Under the pieces are notes generated by a model. That model worked only from the letters and a program-made list of their open reading frames with translations. It was not told where the DNA came from and ran no database searches. The translations under genes and the position numbers were made by a program. A stretch of DNA of 64,000 nucleotides from Candidula unifasciata (taxonomy: Eukaryota; Mollusca; Gastropoda; Stylommatophora; Geomitridae): contig CAJHNH020000510.1 of NCBI GenBank assembly GCA_905116865.2, positions 69,501-133,500 of the forward strand, in the 5' to 3' direction. The stretch's first letter is position 1. Each line of letters begins with the position of its first letter. Positions 11,351 through 22,849 of this stretch are shown in pieces.

Positions 11351-11761
11351 TCATCCTAAAGGATGGCTGAAAATATGTTATCCTAAATGTTTGTGGAAAG
11401 CTTTAAACCACTGGGTAACAAATTTCAATGTATCCAGAAAGACTGATAAAATTGATGACTCTAATATTGACTCCTCATTAAGTGATGGACTCTGCATATT
11501 TTTCCCTTCTAGGATTGCATGCTAAAAAATTAACACCCACTTGGTCAACGTGACACTATTCGGACCACTAGCTGAACAGCCTTGGTGTAAATCATTGCAT
11601 CCTAATTAAATCACTATAAAGGGAAGTAAATAATAATGCTTATTTGAACAAATTTCTTATTGTTGTCTTCCCTTTTTTGTGTTTTCTTGTTTCAATTCTG
11701 TCTTAGAGAAATAAGAATAAGAAGGGTCAGGCCCAGAATTGATTTGATTTCAGGGTCCTTT

Positions 11762-12490
11762 TCTGTCCATGAGATTCTCAACGTTCTTCTCTGTCCATGG
11801 GATTTTCAACATTCTTTTATGTCCGTGCAGTTATCAACATTCTTTTCTGTCCAAGTTATTCTCAACATTCTTCTCTGTCCATGGGATTTTAAACATTCTT
11901 TTATGTCCGTGCAGTTATCAACATTCTTTTCTGTCCAAGATATTCTCAACATTCTTTTCTGTTTAAGATATTCTCAATCTTCTTTTCTGTCCAAGTTATT
12001 CTCTACATTCTTCTCTGTCCATGGGATTTTCAACATTTTTTTATGTTCATGCAGTTATCAACATTCTTTTCTGTCCAAGTTATTCTCAACGTTCTTTTCT
12101 GTCCAAGTTATTCTCAACATTCTTTAATGTCGATGCAGTTATCAAAATTCTTTACTGTCCAAGATGTTCTCAACGTTCTTTTCTGTCCAAGTTATTCTCT
12201 ACATTCTTCTCTGTCCATTGGATTTTCAACATTCTTTTATGTCCGTGCAGTTATCAACGTTCTTTTCTGTCCAAGATATTCTCAACATTCTTCTCTGTCC
12301 ATGGGATTTTCAACATTCTTTTATGTCCGTGCAGTTATCAACGTTCTTTTCTGTCCAAGATGTTCTCAACGTTCTTTTCTGTCCAAGTTATTCTCAACAT
12401 TCTTCTGTGTCCATGAGATTCTCAAAATTCTTCTCTGTCCACAAGATTCTCAACATTCTTCTCTATCATGAGATTCTCAACTTTCTTCTC
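11762..12490. repeat. 27-bp minisatellite
   Basis: About 27 units of 27 bp, each TTCTGTCCA plus a variable middle (TGGGATTTT, AGTTATTCT, TGCAGTTAT) plus CAACATTC. Variant middles recur in an order of about three units. Because 27 is divisible by three and the unit is stop-free on the plus strand, all three plus frames stay open for 100 codons or more; these are not genes. Confidence 0.95.
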
Positions 12491-12834
12491 AAGTTCGCCT
12501 CACAATAGCTTTTGAAATTTAACAGCTGAATGTTATAAATTAGCAAACACAAAAAAAAAAAAACTTAAATGCATTATTTATTATTTTATACAGCCTTTTG
12601 TTTAAACAATGTTTTTACAGGGTAAACCGAGCTAAATGATCTCTTTAGATAAATCATCACTCACTGGCAATGTGATGAACATCACAATAGCCACCTTCAC
12701 TTTTGCAGGAATTTCCTGGTATCTTTTTTGAGCTGTGCTCACTTGAGGATCCAAATTTAGTGTAAAAACTTCCTTCATTGTCTATTTATAAATTTTTATC
12801 CCTAATATGTATTTAATTTATGTCTATATATTTA

Positions 12835-15055
12835 TTGTTGTTTATGTATTTCAAGAAGATTCCAGAGCAGCTTATTTGGAGCAAAAACTAGACCAGGAGC
12901 AGACTGCTTTAGTGACCATGTTCCAGTTGTAGAAAAAATTAGAATAAAACTAAAGAACATTAGAAAAACACCACAGAACATCAAGTTAAAATTAAGAATT
13001 CTTAGAACGGATAAAGAAATTAAGGAACAGTACAATGTCACTGTACAAAACCGGTATAATGCAAATGGAAATTATACAGACTATTGATGAAAAGTGGGAT
13101 ATGTTGCGTGAGTCAATTCGGCAGACATCTAAAGAGACATTCCCACCAACCCATAGAGTTGCAAAAAAGAAATGGATGTCAACCAATATTCTGCAGTTGA
13201 TGGATGAAAGAAGGAAGAAAAAAAATGATAAAGAAGAATACTCTAGAATACAAAAAGAAGTAGTGAACAAATGCAAAGTGGCTAAAGAAGCCTGGCTGAA
13301 TCAAATGTGTACAGAGATTGGGGAAAATCACAGGAAAGACTCACATTCCATGTACCAAAAGATAAATATGTTAACAGGAAAGATGACACATAACAGCACT
13401 GCATGTTTGAAATCAAAAGATGGTAACTTAATAATGGGACATAGTAATATAATTAACAGATGGACAGAGTATATAGGGGAATTGTATGATGATAATAGAC
13501 CAGACGTAGAACTGCAGACCAACAATGATGGTCCACCAATAATGACTGGAGAAGTTGAGGATGCAATACATCATATGAAGAAAGGAAAAGCATCCGGGCC
13601 AGACAACATCTCACTGGAAGAAATTGAAGCACTGGGAGAATTCGGAATTGAAATAATAACTAAACTTTTAAATGATATTTATAATAGTGGGTATATTCCA
13701 AATGACCTTTTAAAATCCATATTTATAGCTCTGCCAATGAAATCTGACACTATAAAATGTGAAGACCATCGCACAATAAGTCTTATGAGTCACATGACTA
13801 AGATTTTACTGAGAATAATTATGAGAAGAAAAAGAAACAAAATTAAACCAGAAATCAGCAATGAACAATGTTGATTTGTAGAAGGAAAAGGTACAAATAA
13901 TGCCATATACATCCTAAGGACATTGTCAGAAAGAGCTATAGAAGTAAAGACTGGTTTGTACTTATGCTTCATAGACTATACAAAAGCATTTGACTGTGTG
14001 AAGCACGAAGAAGTAATCAAACTGTTAGAAAAATTAAACATTAATGGGAAAGATCTACGAATAATAAAGAATATGTGTTAGCAGCAAACAGCAGCTATAA
14101 GAATTAACAACTGTTTAGGTACATTTCAAAGCATAAAGAGGGGCGTACGACAAGGATGTGTACTTTCACCTGATTTGTTTTCAATATACAGTGAATACAT
14201 AATGAGATCTTTAATTGATATGCCCGGAATTGTGGTTGGTGGGCACAATATAAACAATTTACTTTATGCTGATGACACAGTGTTGATAGCAACAAGTCAG
14301 AAAGAATTACAGGAAAGGATAGACATTGTGGTGTTAGAAAGTGGAAGAATGGGCCTCAGTTTGAATAATGGAAAGCCAGAAGTAATGGCGGGATCAAAGA
14401 AACATATTATTCCTAAATGTGTAATAAAAGTCAATGGTGTTATTTTAGGACAAGTACAGAAATTTAAGTATCTGGGCACATGGATAACATCAGATGGAAG
14501 ATGCATAACTGAAATAAGAAACAGAATTGGACAGGCAAAAACTGCATTTTATAAAATGAAAAACATCTTGTGCAATATATCCTTGTCATTGAGAGTTAGA
14601 AAAAGAATTCTTGCTTGCTACATACATCCAGTTTTAACATATGGCTGTGAATCCTGGACAATCAGTAAGCAGGCCAAACAATTTTTAGAGGCCTCAGAGA
14701 TGTGGTTTTACAGAAGAATGCTTAGAATACCATAGACAGCCAAAAAGAGCAACCAAGAGGCTTTGAAAGAGGCGGGAGCCCGAAGACAACTTGTCACAGA
14801 CATAAGAAGGAGACAGTCATCATTTTTCGGCCATGTTATGAGAAGAGGGAAAATAGAACATGTTGTGACCACTGGAAAGATCTGTGGAAGGAGGGTTAGA
14901 GGAAGACAACGAGAGAAGATTCTTGACAGTCTTGTTGCATGGCATGGAGGTGTATCGGCACACGAACTGATACATGCTGCAGGAGATCCCGGATTATGGA
15001 GAGGCATGATCGCCCACCCCAGTCGGCAAGGCACCTGATGATGATGTATTTTTGT
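12835..15055 (+). pseudogene. LINE-A, 5'-truncated, RT domain and TGA-type tail
   Basis: The copy begins inside the APE endonuclease domain (GADCFSDHVPV near 12895-12925 is the typical SDH.PV end of that domain). The frame then shifts into 13035-13874. RT blocks follow: KKGKASGPDNIS near 13580, FIDYTKAFDCV near 13970 (motif A), RGVRQGCVLSPDLFSIYSE near 14140-14195, the catalytic YADD at 14265-14276, FKYLG near 14463, YGCESW near 14640, FFGHVMRR near 14825 and a C-terminal block to 15038. Three in-frame stops break it: TGA at 13873, TAG near 14080 and TAG near 14733; each could be a one-base change of TGG or GGA. The 3' end GGCACCTGATGATGATG carries the family tail. It lies in the AK5-like intron 1. 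Confidence 0.93.
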
Positions 15056-15179
15056 TTATATTGTGTAGTTATTTTATTATTGTTTATATATTGTTAGTTA
15101 CTCTTGTTTATTTATTAATTGTTATGAATTTCTTCTTGTTTTCATTTTCATGTATTTTTTTTTGTTTATTTATTCTTAG

Positions 15180-15398
15180 CTCTTTGAATCTCTACTGAGC
15201 TGCTTGATGATGGAGCGACCAGAAAACCCGGTCAGTTATATCGAAGATAAAATGTGTGAGATCAGAGAAATCGGTCTTGAGAACATCAACTGGGAGACAC
15301 TCATTGCTCACTTCCATCCTTACAGGAACAATGTCAGACGACACTTTATACGTGATGGAAGTGTCTATGATAAGGAGTACTCAGACATTATCGGGGAG
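15180..15398 (+). CDS. AK5: AK5-like adenylate kinase, exon 2
   Basis: A 73-codon exon preceded by a pyrimidine-rich tract and TTCTTAG, followed by GTAATA. It opens LFESLLSCLMMERPENPVSY and continues through YIEDKMCEIREIGLENINW to YDKEYSDIIGE. Human AK5 has a closely similar block at the same place (LFESLL, a K/RPE.PV.Y motif, then a short acidic linker) before its first kinase domain. The segment resembles the RIIa/Dpy-30 type helical docking fold; that is inference. Both ends are phase 0 and match exon 1. No downstream exon with the GGPGSGKGT nucleotide-binding loop was found in the remaining 48 kb, so intron 2 would be very long, or the gene is broken. Confidence 0.75.
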
Positions 15399-15589
15399 GT
15401 AATATGTCCTTGTCTGCTGTTTATTTTTCATTATCATCACGTATGCTCTTTCTTTAATATCTTGGTGGTGGTGATGGGGGGAAGGGCGTACCGTTTTTCC
15501 CTGGAAAAACCAACTCTCCAAAATAAGCTTGCACACAGTTCGTCCAGAGGCTTTAAATATAAGCCCGACCCCAAAAAAGCCCTAGTTAT

Positions 15590-15905
15590 CTTCTTCTTCT
15601 TCTTCTTTCGTTCGCCTGAAATAAGTTGCCTATATCAGCAATTTTGTCTCTTGTATAAATTTCACTGTTGTTGTTAATTCATTCAGTCGTCCATAGAGTT
15701 TACGTTCCACTGTTGTTCTTTCTGGCCAAAAGGTTTGCCTTAATGTGTCAAATTCGGTGCAGTCCTGGAGTACATGCTCTGCTGTCTGAGGCACCTTTCC
15801 ACAGGTGCACATGGCTGATACGCCTATCTTGAATTTTGTCTACTTGTGGTTACGTAATCGGTTGTGCCCTGTTCTGAGGTGGAGGCCCTAGTTATGACTT
15901 GAGTG
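15590..15905 (-). pseudogene. LINE-R RNase H end, GAA tail
   Basis: The minus strand reads a broken HLRTGHNRLRNHK block, then MCTCGKVPQTAEHVLQDC, TLRQTFWPE and TTTVKFIQET. This is the C-terminal segment found after RNase H in I/Jockey-like LINEs (RTGH.rL..h, C.CG, tpEHil..C). The element ends in a GAAGAAGAAG tail, seen on the plus strand as TCTTCTTCTTCTTC at 15591-15608. Confidence 0.82.
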
Positions 15906-16436
15906 AAGAATTCAAGTGAAAAATATAGCTGACACTGTGTTACCAATGCACTACGAGCAGGCTACATGGACAGGAAATACTCAGTTAAGAAACGCTTTAT
16001 TGCTGGATATGAGAGATGGGTTGAAGGGTTTCTAAGGAAATGGGGACGCAAGAAATTCAGGCCAGAATTTGGAATTTGGAAAGTTATGACGGTATTTCAG
16101 AAGAAGATGGCATGACTGTATAAGTAAATGTAGAATTTTATACACGAATATATGAGGATTTTTTTTTATCTGAGAGAACAAAAAAGAGAGAGAGAGGCCC
16201 ACTCACACACACACTTACACACACACACACACACACACTTACAAATTAAGACATTCAGTTTTAAAAGGCCCTAGTGCATGTTGAAGCTAGGATAAGACTA
16301 TTTTACAGGAAAACACAGTATATATGATTTGGAGTTGGTAATTTGATAAAAAAGGACTACATGATAACAGTGAACAAATAAAAGTTGTATTCAGAAGCAT
16401 AAAAATAAATCAAGATGTATAAAGAAGGTTAGTTGC
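15906..16436. other. unassigned, with a CA-rich stretch
   Basis: Holds a GAGAGA and CACACA microsatellite at about 16182-16242. No gene or repeat otherwise recognised; a short open stretch at 15960-16100 has no AK5 resemblance. Confidence 0.5.
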
Positions 16437-16575
16437 GTATCCTTTACAGGACGTTGCAGAACCAACCCCATCAGCCCCTGGCTGTTGTGTGGTTCCACTA
16501 GGCAATTTATGTCCAGTAGTTTGCCATTGTTTTCTGGACGGTCAGCTCCCCGATACCACTGTTGAAACCAGTTGT
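16437..16575 (-). repeat. SINE-1 copy, 3' part
   Basis: The minus strand matches the SINE-1 copy at 40440-40560: GGTATCGGGGAGCTGACCGT, CAATGGCAAACTACTGGA, AATTGCCTAG, CACACAACAGCCAGGGGCTG and TGCAACGTCCTGTAAAGGAT. The tRNA-like head is missing, as expected of 5' truncation. Confidence 0.85.
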
Positions 16576-17827
16576 CACATATCACTCCTGTCGCGTGCCT
16601 GATGTAAGGATTTCTCCTTCAGAACCAGCAGCACTCAGAAATAATTATGTTGATTCGTTTGGCTCGTATTGGTCTAAGGGATTCCCCGTGGCCAATATAC
16701 GCTCAACTTATTTCTGGAGTAGGGCAACTCAAGTATTGGCACTACAAAATATATCTGTATATGAATACAATATTCCTAGGCACACTTGGCTGGACACCCC
16801 CACTACTTACTAAAGAAAGCCCCCAGGTTATGATAGTTCATTATCATAACCATGTTAACACATATAGTGAAGATTCATACACACACAACTGCTAAACACT
16901 TTAAAAAAAAGGTGAAATAGAGACACCTAAGTCAGCCATGAAAATGAATGCATGTAATCAATATAACATATACATATAATAGTGAAGTAAATGCCAGATT
17001 TCAGTGGAAGGATCCCAGAATATAATGTCCAGAGTATAAAGATACCCTAACAGCCAGAAGGTCCTTGAGATAACACCTTGTCATCATTGGGAAACATGGG
17101 AGCTGTGAGGAATATAGCACATAAGGCATCAAACTGAACTTATCCTCTTTCCGTCTATGATGCTTCCCTCAGCTCCTGATGATTCGACTGTCTTTGGTGA
17201 CTCTGCCTCAACTGGATCAACTGGTAGAGGAGTACCTCACCATAAAGGACACCACACTGGATCAACACACAGCAAATGGCTCCCACTAGTCATTAGCAGC
17301 ACTGTCCATGAGCTACACACATGTTCTGGCACTGTAGGAAGTTTGGGGTATATGGCACCTCAAACCGACATCAATCTCCACACTTGGTAGTTGGGTGATA
17401 AGTGGTAGGTAATGGGTTAGTTGATGGATGGGTTATGGTTGGTGGGTGTTGGTTGGACTGTGAATCTTCTGCCAGCTCCTCACAAAGGGTTCATCCCAAG
17501 CATATGAAAAGTCCTAGACATTACAGATCGCCTTTTCCAAATGAATTTTACAGGCGTCGATTGACACGTCTGAACTCTTAGAAGCCGGCAACAAGAATGG
17601 CGCAAAATGCCTTCTTCAGGCGTTGGTAAGAAGTAGTTCCTAGTATCCAGGGGCAAGGAGTAAATCGGTTTCCACGGAACCTCAAATAACTCCTCTCATA
17701 TTTATCCCATAGATGTACATTTAGAAGTTGTGTTAAGTCAAAGCAACTAGAAGATGTAGACATTATAATTTTGTCCGATAAAGGCATATATTGATATAAG
17801 GGACTATATACACAGAATTTCAGCATC
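16576..17827. other. no recognisable feature
   Basis: About 1.25 kb without a supported gene. A few short open frames (16562-16813, 17157-17390 plus; 17578-17832 minus) show no known motif. A weakly repetitive GGTTGGTGGGT stretch occurs near 17420-17455. Confidence 0.45.
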
Positions 17828-18513
17828 ACCAAAACAGAAATTCTGAAAATAAGTAGAACACCTAATATACTAACTATTCAAGTTAACAACGAACAACTCA
17901 AACAAGTGCAGCAATTTAAATACTTGGGGAGCATCTTCACAGATGATGGAAGAATTGATAGGGAACTTGAGGCAAGATGTCAAAAGGTGAACGCAGTAAC
18001 TTACCAACTCTCCCCACTGCTAAAACACCCAAGCATCACTATGGCACTAAAACGACAACTGATAAATTGCATATTTATACCAACCCTCTGCTATCAATGC
18101 CAAACCTGGTCCCTAACAAGAGCACAGGAGAAAAAGATCACGACGTGCGAAATGAGATGCTTACGTAAGGCTGCCAATGTCACAAGGAGAGACAGAGTTC
18201 AAAACGAGAACATTAGATCAATTGTAGGAACCACACCATGCCTGCAATACATAAAGAAGCAACAAATCGAGTGGTTTGGCCACTTGATGCGAATGCAAAC
18301 CGACCAACTGCCTCTACGAGCATACAACGAACAACACTACTGCCCTAGAGCAAGAGGCAGACCGAGAGTACGATGGATAGACAATATATCAGAGATCCTG
18401 AGGCAACACGAACTAACAACAACACATGCAACACACCTGGCCCAGGATAGAAAACTGCGACTCCCCACTACGCTGTGAGGCAATTGTGGACAAGACAAGA
18501 CAAGACAAGATAC
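17828..18513 (+). pseudogene. LINE-B ORF2 C-terminus with GACAA tail
   Basis: 190 codons are open from 17906, with the frame continuing upstream to about 17828 (TKTEILKISRT). Blocks: FKYLGSIFTDDGRIDRELEA, IPTLCYQCQTWSLT (equivalent of YGCESW), RCLRKAANVTRRDRVQNE, WFGHLMRM and RARGRPRVRWIDNI. It ends at a natural stop, then (GACAA)n at 18488-18513. The RT core is missing (5' truncation). The same family occurs on the minus strand at 22850, 30430 and 51130. Confidence 0.92.
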
Positions 18514-18587
18514 ACCTTCCCGGACGAGTCCAAGTTTGAATGTTGTGCCGATTACAGGTAGGTCAAGTTACCAGTCTTACGGACTGA

Positions 18588-18705
18588 TGTGCAATGGCTT
18601 ATCATTCCACGACAGTAATGCAAGGCCTATGGCCTGCAGCTGGGATCGAACCCGGTACCCCGGCATTACGAAGCGTTCGCATTGACTTAGCCACAGAGCT
18701 GACAT
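18588..18705 (-). repeat. SINE-1 copy, tRNA-like head
   Basis: The minus strand reads CAGCTCTGTGGCTAAGTCAA then GCGAACGCTTCGTAATGCC and GGTTCGATCCCAGCTGCAGG. Pol III A box (TGGCTAAGTCA) and B box (GTTCGATCC) are both present, spaced as in a tRNA. Confidence 0.88.
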
Positions 18706-18764
18706 ATAAAGAAGACAAAAGGAAATAACCCTTTTCATACTAGAGGCTTGCCTGACTCAAATTT

Positions 18765-19465
18765 TTCCTGTGTGGTTTCCGGGGTCCATTTTTGGGGAGA
18801 ATAAGGATGGACCCACTGCCCCCCAACATACATGTCATAAAATTTGACCATATACGGGCGTTTCCTTTGAAGTAAAAGTGCTTCTACCTGAGAGGCGAGG
18901 AACTCATATTCTGCATTCTTCTTCTTCTTCTTTGCGTTCGGTTTCGTATGCTCATATCAGACCCTCAGGTGGGCTGCCTCTATGAACTCGCATGTTAGTA
19001 TCAGGTCCTTCATGGTTGTCCGTAGCTTGCTCTGCACATTTTGCTCTTGAGGCCAGGTTTATTTTCGAAGTTGGAGGCAGAGTGGGCAGGTTGGCAGAAT
19101 GTGCTCAGGTGTTTGTGGTCCTATCTAACATGCACACTGTGGGGACTGTACACTCTTTATTTTATGCATGTGGTAGTTAAGCCTGCAGTGTCCTGTTCGT
19201 AGACGGAAACTTGTTGTATGTTGCTTTCTGCTGAGTCTTCTTATGGGGTCTTGTGTATGTTTACTGTTAGTTTGTTCTCTCCACAACTCCTTGCATGTTC
19301 CCCCTTTGTTCAGTTTTGTGCCTTCAAATAAGCCAGATCTGTAAAATGGATGTGCATGCAAAGCTGAGGTTCTGGAACAATGCTAAAGTCCAGAAGTGGA
19401 TGAACAACCAGAACTTCCCACTAGAGTATGCTTCTGGTGAAAGTGAAGTAGAAGAAGACTCAAAA
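18765..19465 (+). repeat. SINE-3 copy split by a LINE-R fragment
   Basis: The first half (18765-18926) ends at GGAACTCATATTCTGCAT; the second resumes near 19328 with CAAATAAGCCAGATCTGTAA and runs to GTAGAAGAAG. In the intact copy at 10585 the two parts are continuous (TCTGCATACAAATGAG). The material between is a LINE-R 3' end in the opposite orientation. Confidence 0.82.
18927..19317 (-). pseudogene. LINE-R RNase H end inside SINE-3
   Basis: Minus strand: KGGTCKELWREQTN, FRLRTGHCRLNYHMHKI, SPQCAC, then after a stop GPQTPEHILPTCPL. Same family and order as 15590-15905. The tail GAAGAAGAAGAAG lies at the left edge (18929-18941 as TTC on plus). Confidence 0.85.
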
Positions 19466-20100
19466 TGTTACAATCCACACTTGCCCAGAAGAAGTAAACA
19501 ACTTTCACTCAACAGTGCATGCAGTAGATAAACAGAATTCATCAACTGTCTTCTTGTATCAACATTAAGTGCCTTCTTGACTGACATTCATGCTTTTCCA
19601 CCACCTCCAGTTTCTAAAAGCATGTATTACTTCATGGGCTGATGGCTTCCATGTCATGATAAAAGACTGCCAAGAAGCTTCTTGTGTTGCCTTCCTCTAT
19701 CTCTCTTTCTACAAATCTGTTCTGTTGTCACAACATGTTCTATTTTTTTTCTTCTCATAACGACGACAACTTTACAAAAGATTTATAAACAGCAACCACA
19801 AAAATTGAAGCTAAATTTACATCAGAGCTATAAAACCTGCCTCAACTGGAAATTTAACTTAAGACTTCCTCTTTATGTTCTTGGACCTTGTTCTGGGAGG
19901 GGGGAGGGGGGCATAGGGTGGACCTTTGCCCCCCCCCCCCCCCCAATCCCCTCAGCAAGCTTGTTGTAAAAGACTTAAAAATGCAGATTTAACAGCCTAG
20001 CTGTAAACCACAACACATTGTGCCAACTGTACTTTTAATGGCGATTGCAAAAAAAAATAATTTAAGATTACTCTTTGTACATGTGTGAATAGACTTACTA
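19466..20100. other. no recognisable feature
   Basis: Includes poly-G and poly-C runs at 19898-19945. No gene or known repeat seen. Confidence 0.45.
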
Positions 20101-20975
20101 CATTGCTATCACTGCTGATGGTCTGTTTTGTGTGTTCAAATGAGAATATATTAGGTGTAATGTTTTGTATATATTTACATTAGAATCACATCAATGTTAT
20201 ACATTAGGTATAATGTTTTGTATGTTCACATTAGAATCACATCAATGTTATACATTAGGTGTAATGTTTTGTATGTTCACATTAGAATCACATCAATGTT
20301 ATACATTAGGTGTAATGTTTTGTCTGTTCACATTAGAATCACTTCAATGTTATACATTAGGTATAATGTTTTGTATGTTCACACGAGAATCACATCAATG
20401 TTGTACATTAGGTATAATGTTTTGTATGTTCACATTAGAATCACATCAATGTTGTACATTAGGTATAATGTTTTGTATGTTCACATTAGAATCACATCAA
20501 TGTTATACATTAGGTGTAATGTTTTGTATGTTCACATTAGAATCACATCAATGTTATACATTAGGTGTAATGTTTTGTCTGTTCACATGAAAGTCACATC
20601 AATGTTATACATTAGGTATAATGTTTTGTATGTTCACATTAGAATCACATCAATGTTATACATTAGGTATAATGTTTTGTATGTTCACACGAGAATCACA
20701 TCAATGTTATACATTAGGTATAATGTTTTGTATGTTCACATTAGAATCACATCAATGTTATACATTAGGTATAATGTTTTGCATGTTCACATTACAATCA
20801 CATCAATGTTATACATTAGGTATACTGTTTTGTGTGTTCACATGAGAATCATTTCAATGTTATACATTAGGTATAATGTTTTGTGTGTTCACACGAGAAT
20901 CACCTTATTGTTATACATTAGGTATAATGTTTTGTGTGTTCACATGAGAATCACATTAATCTTACACATTAGGAA
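20100..20975. repeat. 51-bp minisatellite
   Basis: About 16 units of 51 bp: ATTAGGTATAATGTTTTGTA, TGTTCACATTAGAATCACAT, CAATGTTATAC. Because 51 is a multiple of three, one plus frame stays open for 274 codons with a 17-residue repeat; this is a by-product, not a gene. The last few units diverge. Confidence 0.95.
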
Positions 20976-20994
20976 CACATCACATCAGTGTCTT

Positions 20995-21185
20995 CTTCTT
21001 CATGTTGACCAGCTATAAACTCCAGCAAAAAGTTCTGGATGTTTGTCCACTTCTGGTCTTTTGTCTTTTTCTAGACCTTGAGTTTTGTGTGCATATCCAT
21101 TTTACAGATCTGGCTTATTTGCATAAAGACTATTGGCTCCTTGCCTATCAGGCTAAAGCACTCCAACTTTGAAGAAAACACTTCT
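20995..21185 (-). repeat. SINE-3 copy
   Basis: Minus strand has CTTTGAAGAA-side head, GATAGGCAAGGAGCC, AGATCTGTAAAATGGATATG, AGAAGTGGACAAACATCCAG and a tail that appears as TCTTCTTCTTC at 20990-21000. Confidence 0.75.
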
Positions 21186-21274
21186 GTTCAGTTGACATTT
21201 ACATGCTTGTTACGAAGGAAGTGGATCTGATCTTTTCCCCCCACAAAATGAGGTCCGAAATCTTCAAGGGAAAC

Positions 21275-21535
21275 ATCAATATTTTATGTTAGATTTATAG
21301 GTATCACATCAGTGTTACAGATTAGATTTATAGGTATCACATCAGTGTTACATATATGATTTATAGGTATCACATCGGTGTTACATATTAGATTTAAAGG
21401 TATCACATCAGTGTTACATATATGATTTATAGGTATCACATCAGTGTTACATATTAGAATTATGGGTATCACATCAGTGTTACATATTAGATTTATAGGT
21501 ATCACATCAATGTTACATATTAGATATTTGATGTC
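21275..21535. repeat. 33-bp minisatellite
   Basis: Eight units of about 33 bp (AGATTTATAGGTATCACATC then AGTGTTACATATT). The segment ATCACATCA-TGTTA-CAT-TTAG is shared with the 51-bp array 300 bp upstream. Confidence 0.92.
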
Positions 21536-21586
21536 AAATCAGTGTAATGCATATTCAATAAGCATTGTATCTCTGTCTTTCTTTAG

Positions 21587-21685
21587 TCAAAAGATTTTGA
21601 ACAAAGGAAAAAGCAGAACTATGAATTCCCAAGTCAAGAGAGGTTCGAACCAGAAGTCTTCCAATTAACAGAAGCTCACTCCTAG
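21587..21685 (+). other. possible terminal exon, weak
   Basis: After CTGTCTTTCTTTAG the frame in phase 0 encodes SKDFEQRKKQNYEFPSQE and 14 more residues before TAG. The phase would fit the AK5-like exon 2, giving a short alternative end. There is no family match, and 32 open codons can arise by chance. Confidence 0.2.
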
Positions 21686-21904
21686 CATTGGCTGTGGTCT
21701 GGGGAAGCATTCCCTAGTTTGAAGAAATCAGAAGCTGTTTGACTATACCAGAACCAAGTGAATACTCAGCACATAACTGGGTAGTTAGTGCTGATTCAGG
21801 TTAATTACAGAATTTGTGTGAGAAATACTCGTTCATTTGTCAGAGCTAAAACTGAAAAAAAAAATAGAACCTGATCTGAAAGAAGTATATTTTAATAACT
21901 GCAA

Positions 21905-22115
21905 ACTGTAGCTATATCACTGTCAGATGTAGTTTGTGTCACTATAAAAGGTAGTTTTCACCACCAGAAGAGGTGATTTTTTGAAGTGTAAAAGATAGTT
22001 TTCACCACCGGAAGACGTCATTTTATAAAGTGTAAAAGATAGCTTTTACCACTGGACGAGGTAATTTTTTTTAAAGTGTAAAAGGTAGTTTCCATCACTG
22101 TAACAGGTTATTTTT
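21905..22115. repeat. degenerate ~55-bp tandem repeat
   Basis: About four units built on AGTGTAAAAGATAGTTTTCACC, ACC-GAAGA-GT-ATTTT. Divergence between units is high. Confidence 0.75.
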
Positions 22116-22134
22116 ATCCTTAGCTGTTTCTATC

Positions 22135-22295
22135 TTCTTCTTCTTCTTTTTCTTCTTCTTCTTCTTGTTCACTGGCTGTAAACTCTGACAGACAATTCTA
22201 GCTGTTTATCCACTTTTGGACTTAAAAAGCTTGTTCCATACTTGAGTTCTAGCATGCACATCCAGTTTACATATTTGTATAATTTAAATACAGAC
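22135..22295 (-). repeat. SINE-3 copy, 3' half
   Basis: Begins on plus with a TTC-rich run (22135-22167, the GAA tail) then CACTGGCTGTAAACTCTG and the complements of the AAGTGGATAAACAGC and GGATGTGCATGC blocks. Confidence 0.75.
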
Positions 22296-22849
22296 TGTCA
22301 TGAAAGTAATGGTACTTAAATTGTCAAAAGGTTAATGCTAGCATAGGTTAATTATAGAATTTGTGTGTAAATCAATTAGGATTTATCAGATTTCTAAGTT
22401 GGTAAGGTAAATTAGAATGCAATTTTTTTTTAAAGAATATCAACTCTTTGAGTCCCAGACATGTGTTACTAAAACTCACAATATAAAGAGAATATGTTTC
22501 TTACACAGTAAGTGTTTAGGTCCGAAGGAGTTAATAACTCCATAACGTAGAAGAGTCAAATTAACAACTAGCACAGAGTAGCCTAACCTTATTGCCCTGA
22601 AAAGGCTGTAAATGCAGATAAATAGCCATTTCTGCAGCGACCTGTTTTTGAAGAGCGTAGTTAAATGTCATTCATTCTCTGTGCATCTGCATCCTGTTTA
22701 GGAGGCCCGGATGTGAATATGTTAACTAAATACAGCATTTAAAAGGGTTTCCTTGTAAATCCAATAGCTTTCTTAAAGCCACGTTGACCTGAAATTTTCC
22801 CAGAAACCTCAGTGATAGAGATATTACCCAAAACATATTTGTTTTAATC
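22296..22849. other. no recognisable feature
   Basis: AT-rich; no gene, SINE or tandem repeat noticed. Confidence 0.5.

Larger units (their letters stand above)
11061..15179 (+). other. AK5: AK5-like intron 1
   Basis: A 4119-bp phase-0 intron bounded by GTGAGA and TTATTCTTAG. It holds a SINE-4 copy, a 27-bp minisatellite and a 2.2-kb LINE-A copy in the same orientation as the gene. These account for most of its length, so the ancestral intron was probably near 1 kb. Confidence 0.65.

Noticed and set aside
15960..16130. Possible further AK5-like exon
   Set aside because: The open stretch has no kinase motif and no paired splice sites in the correct phase.
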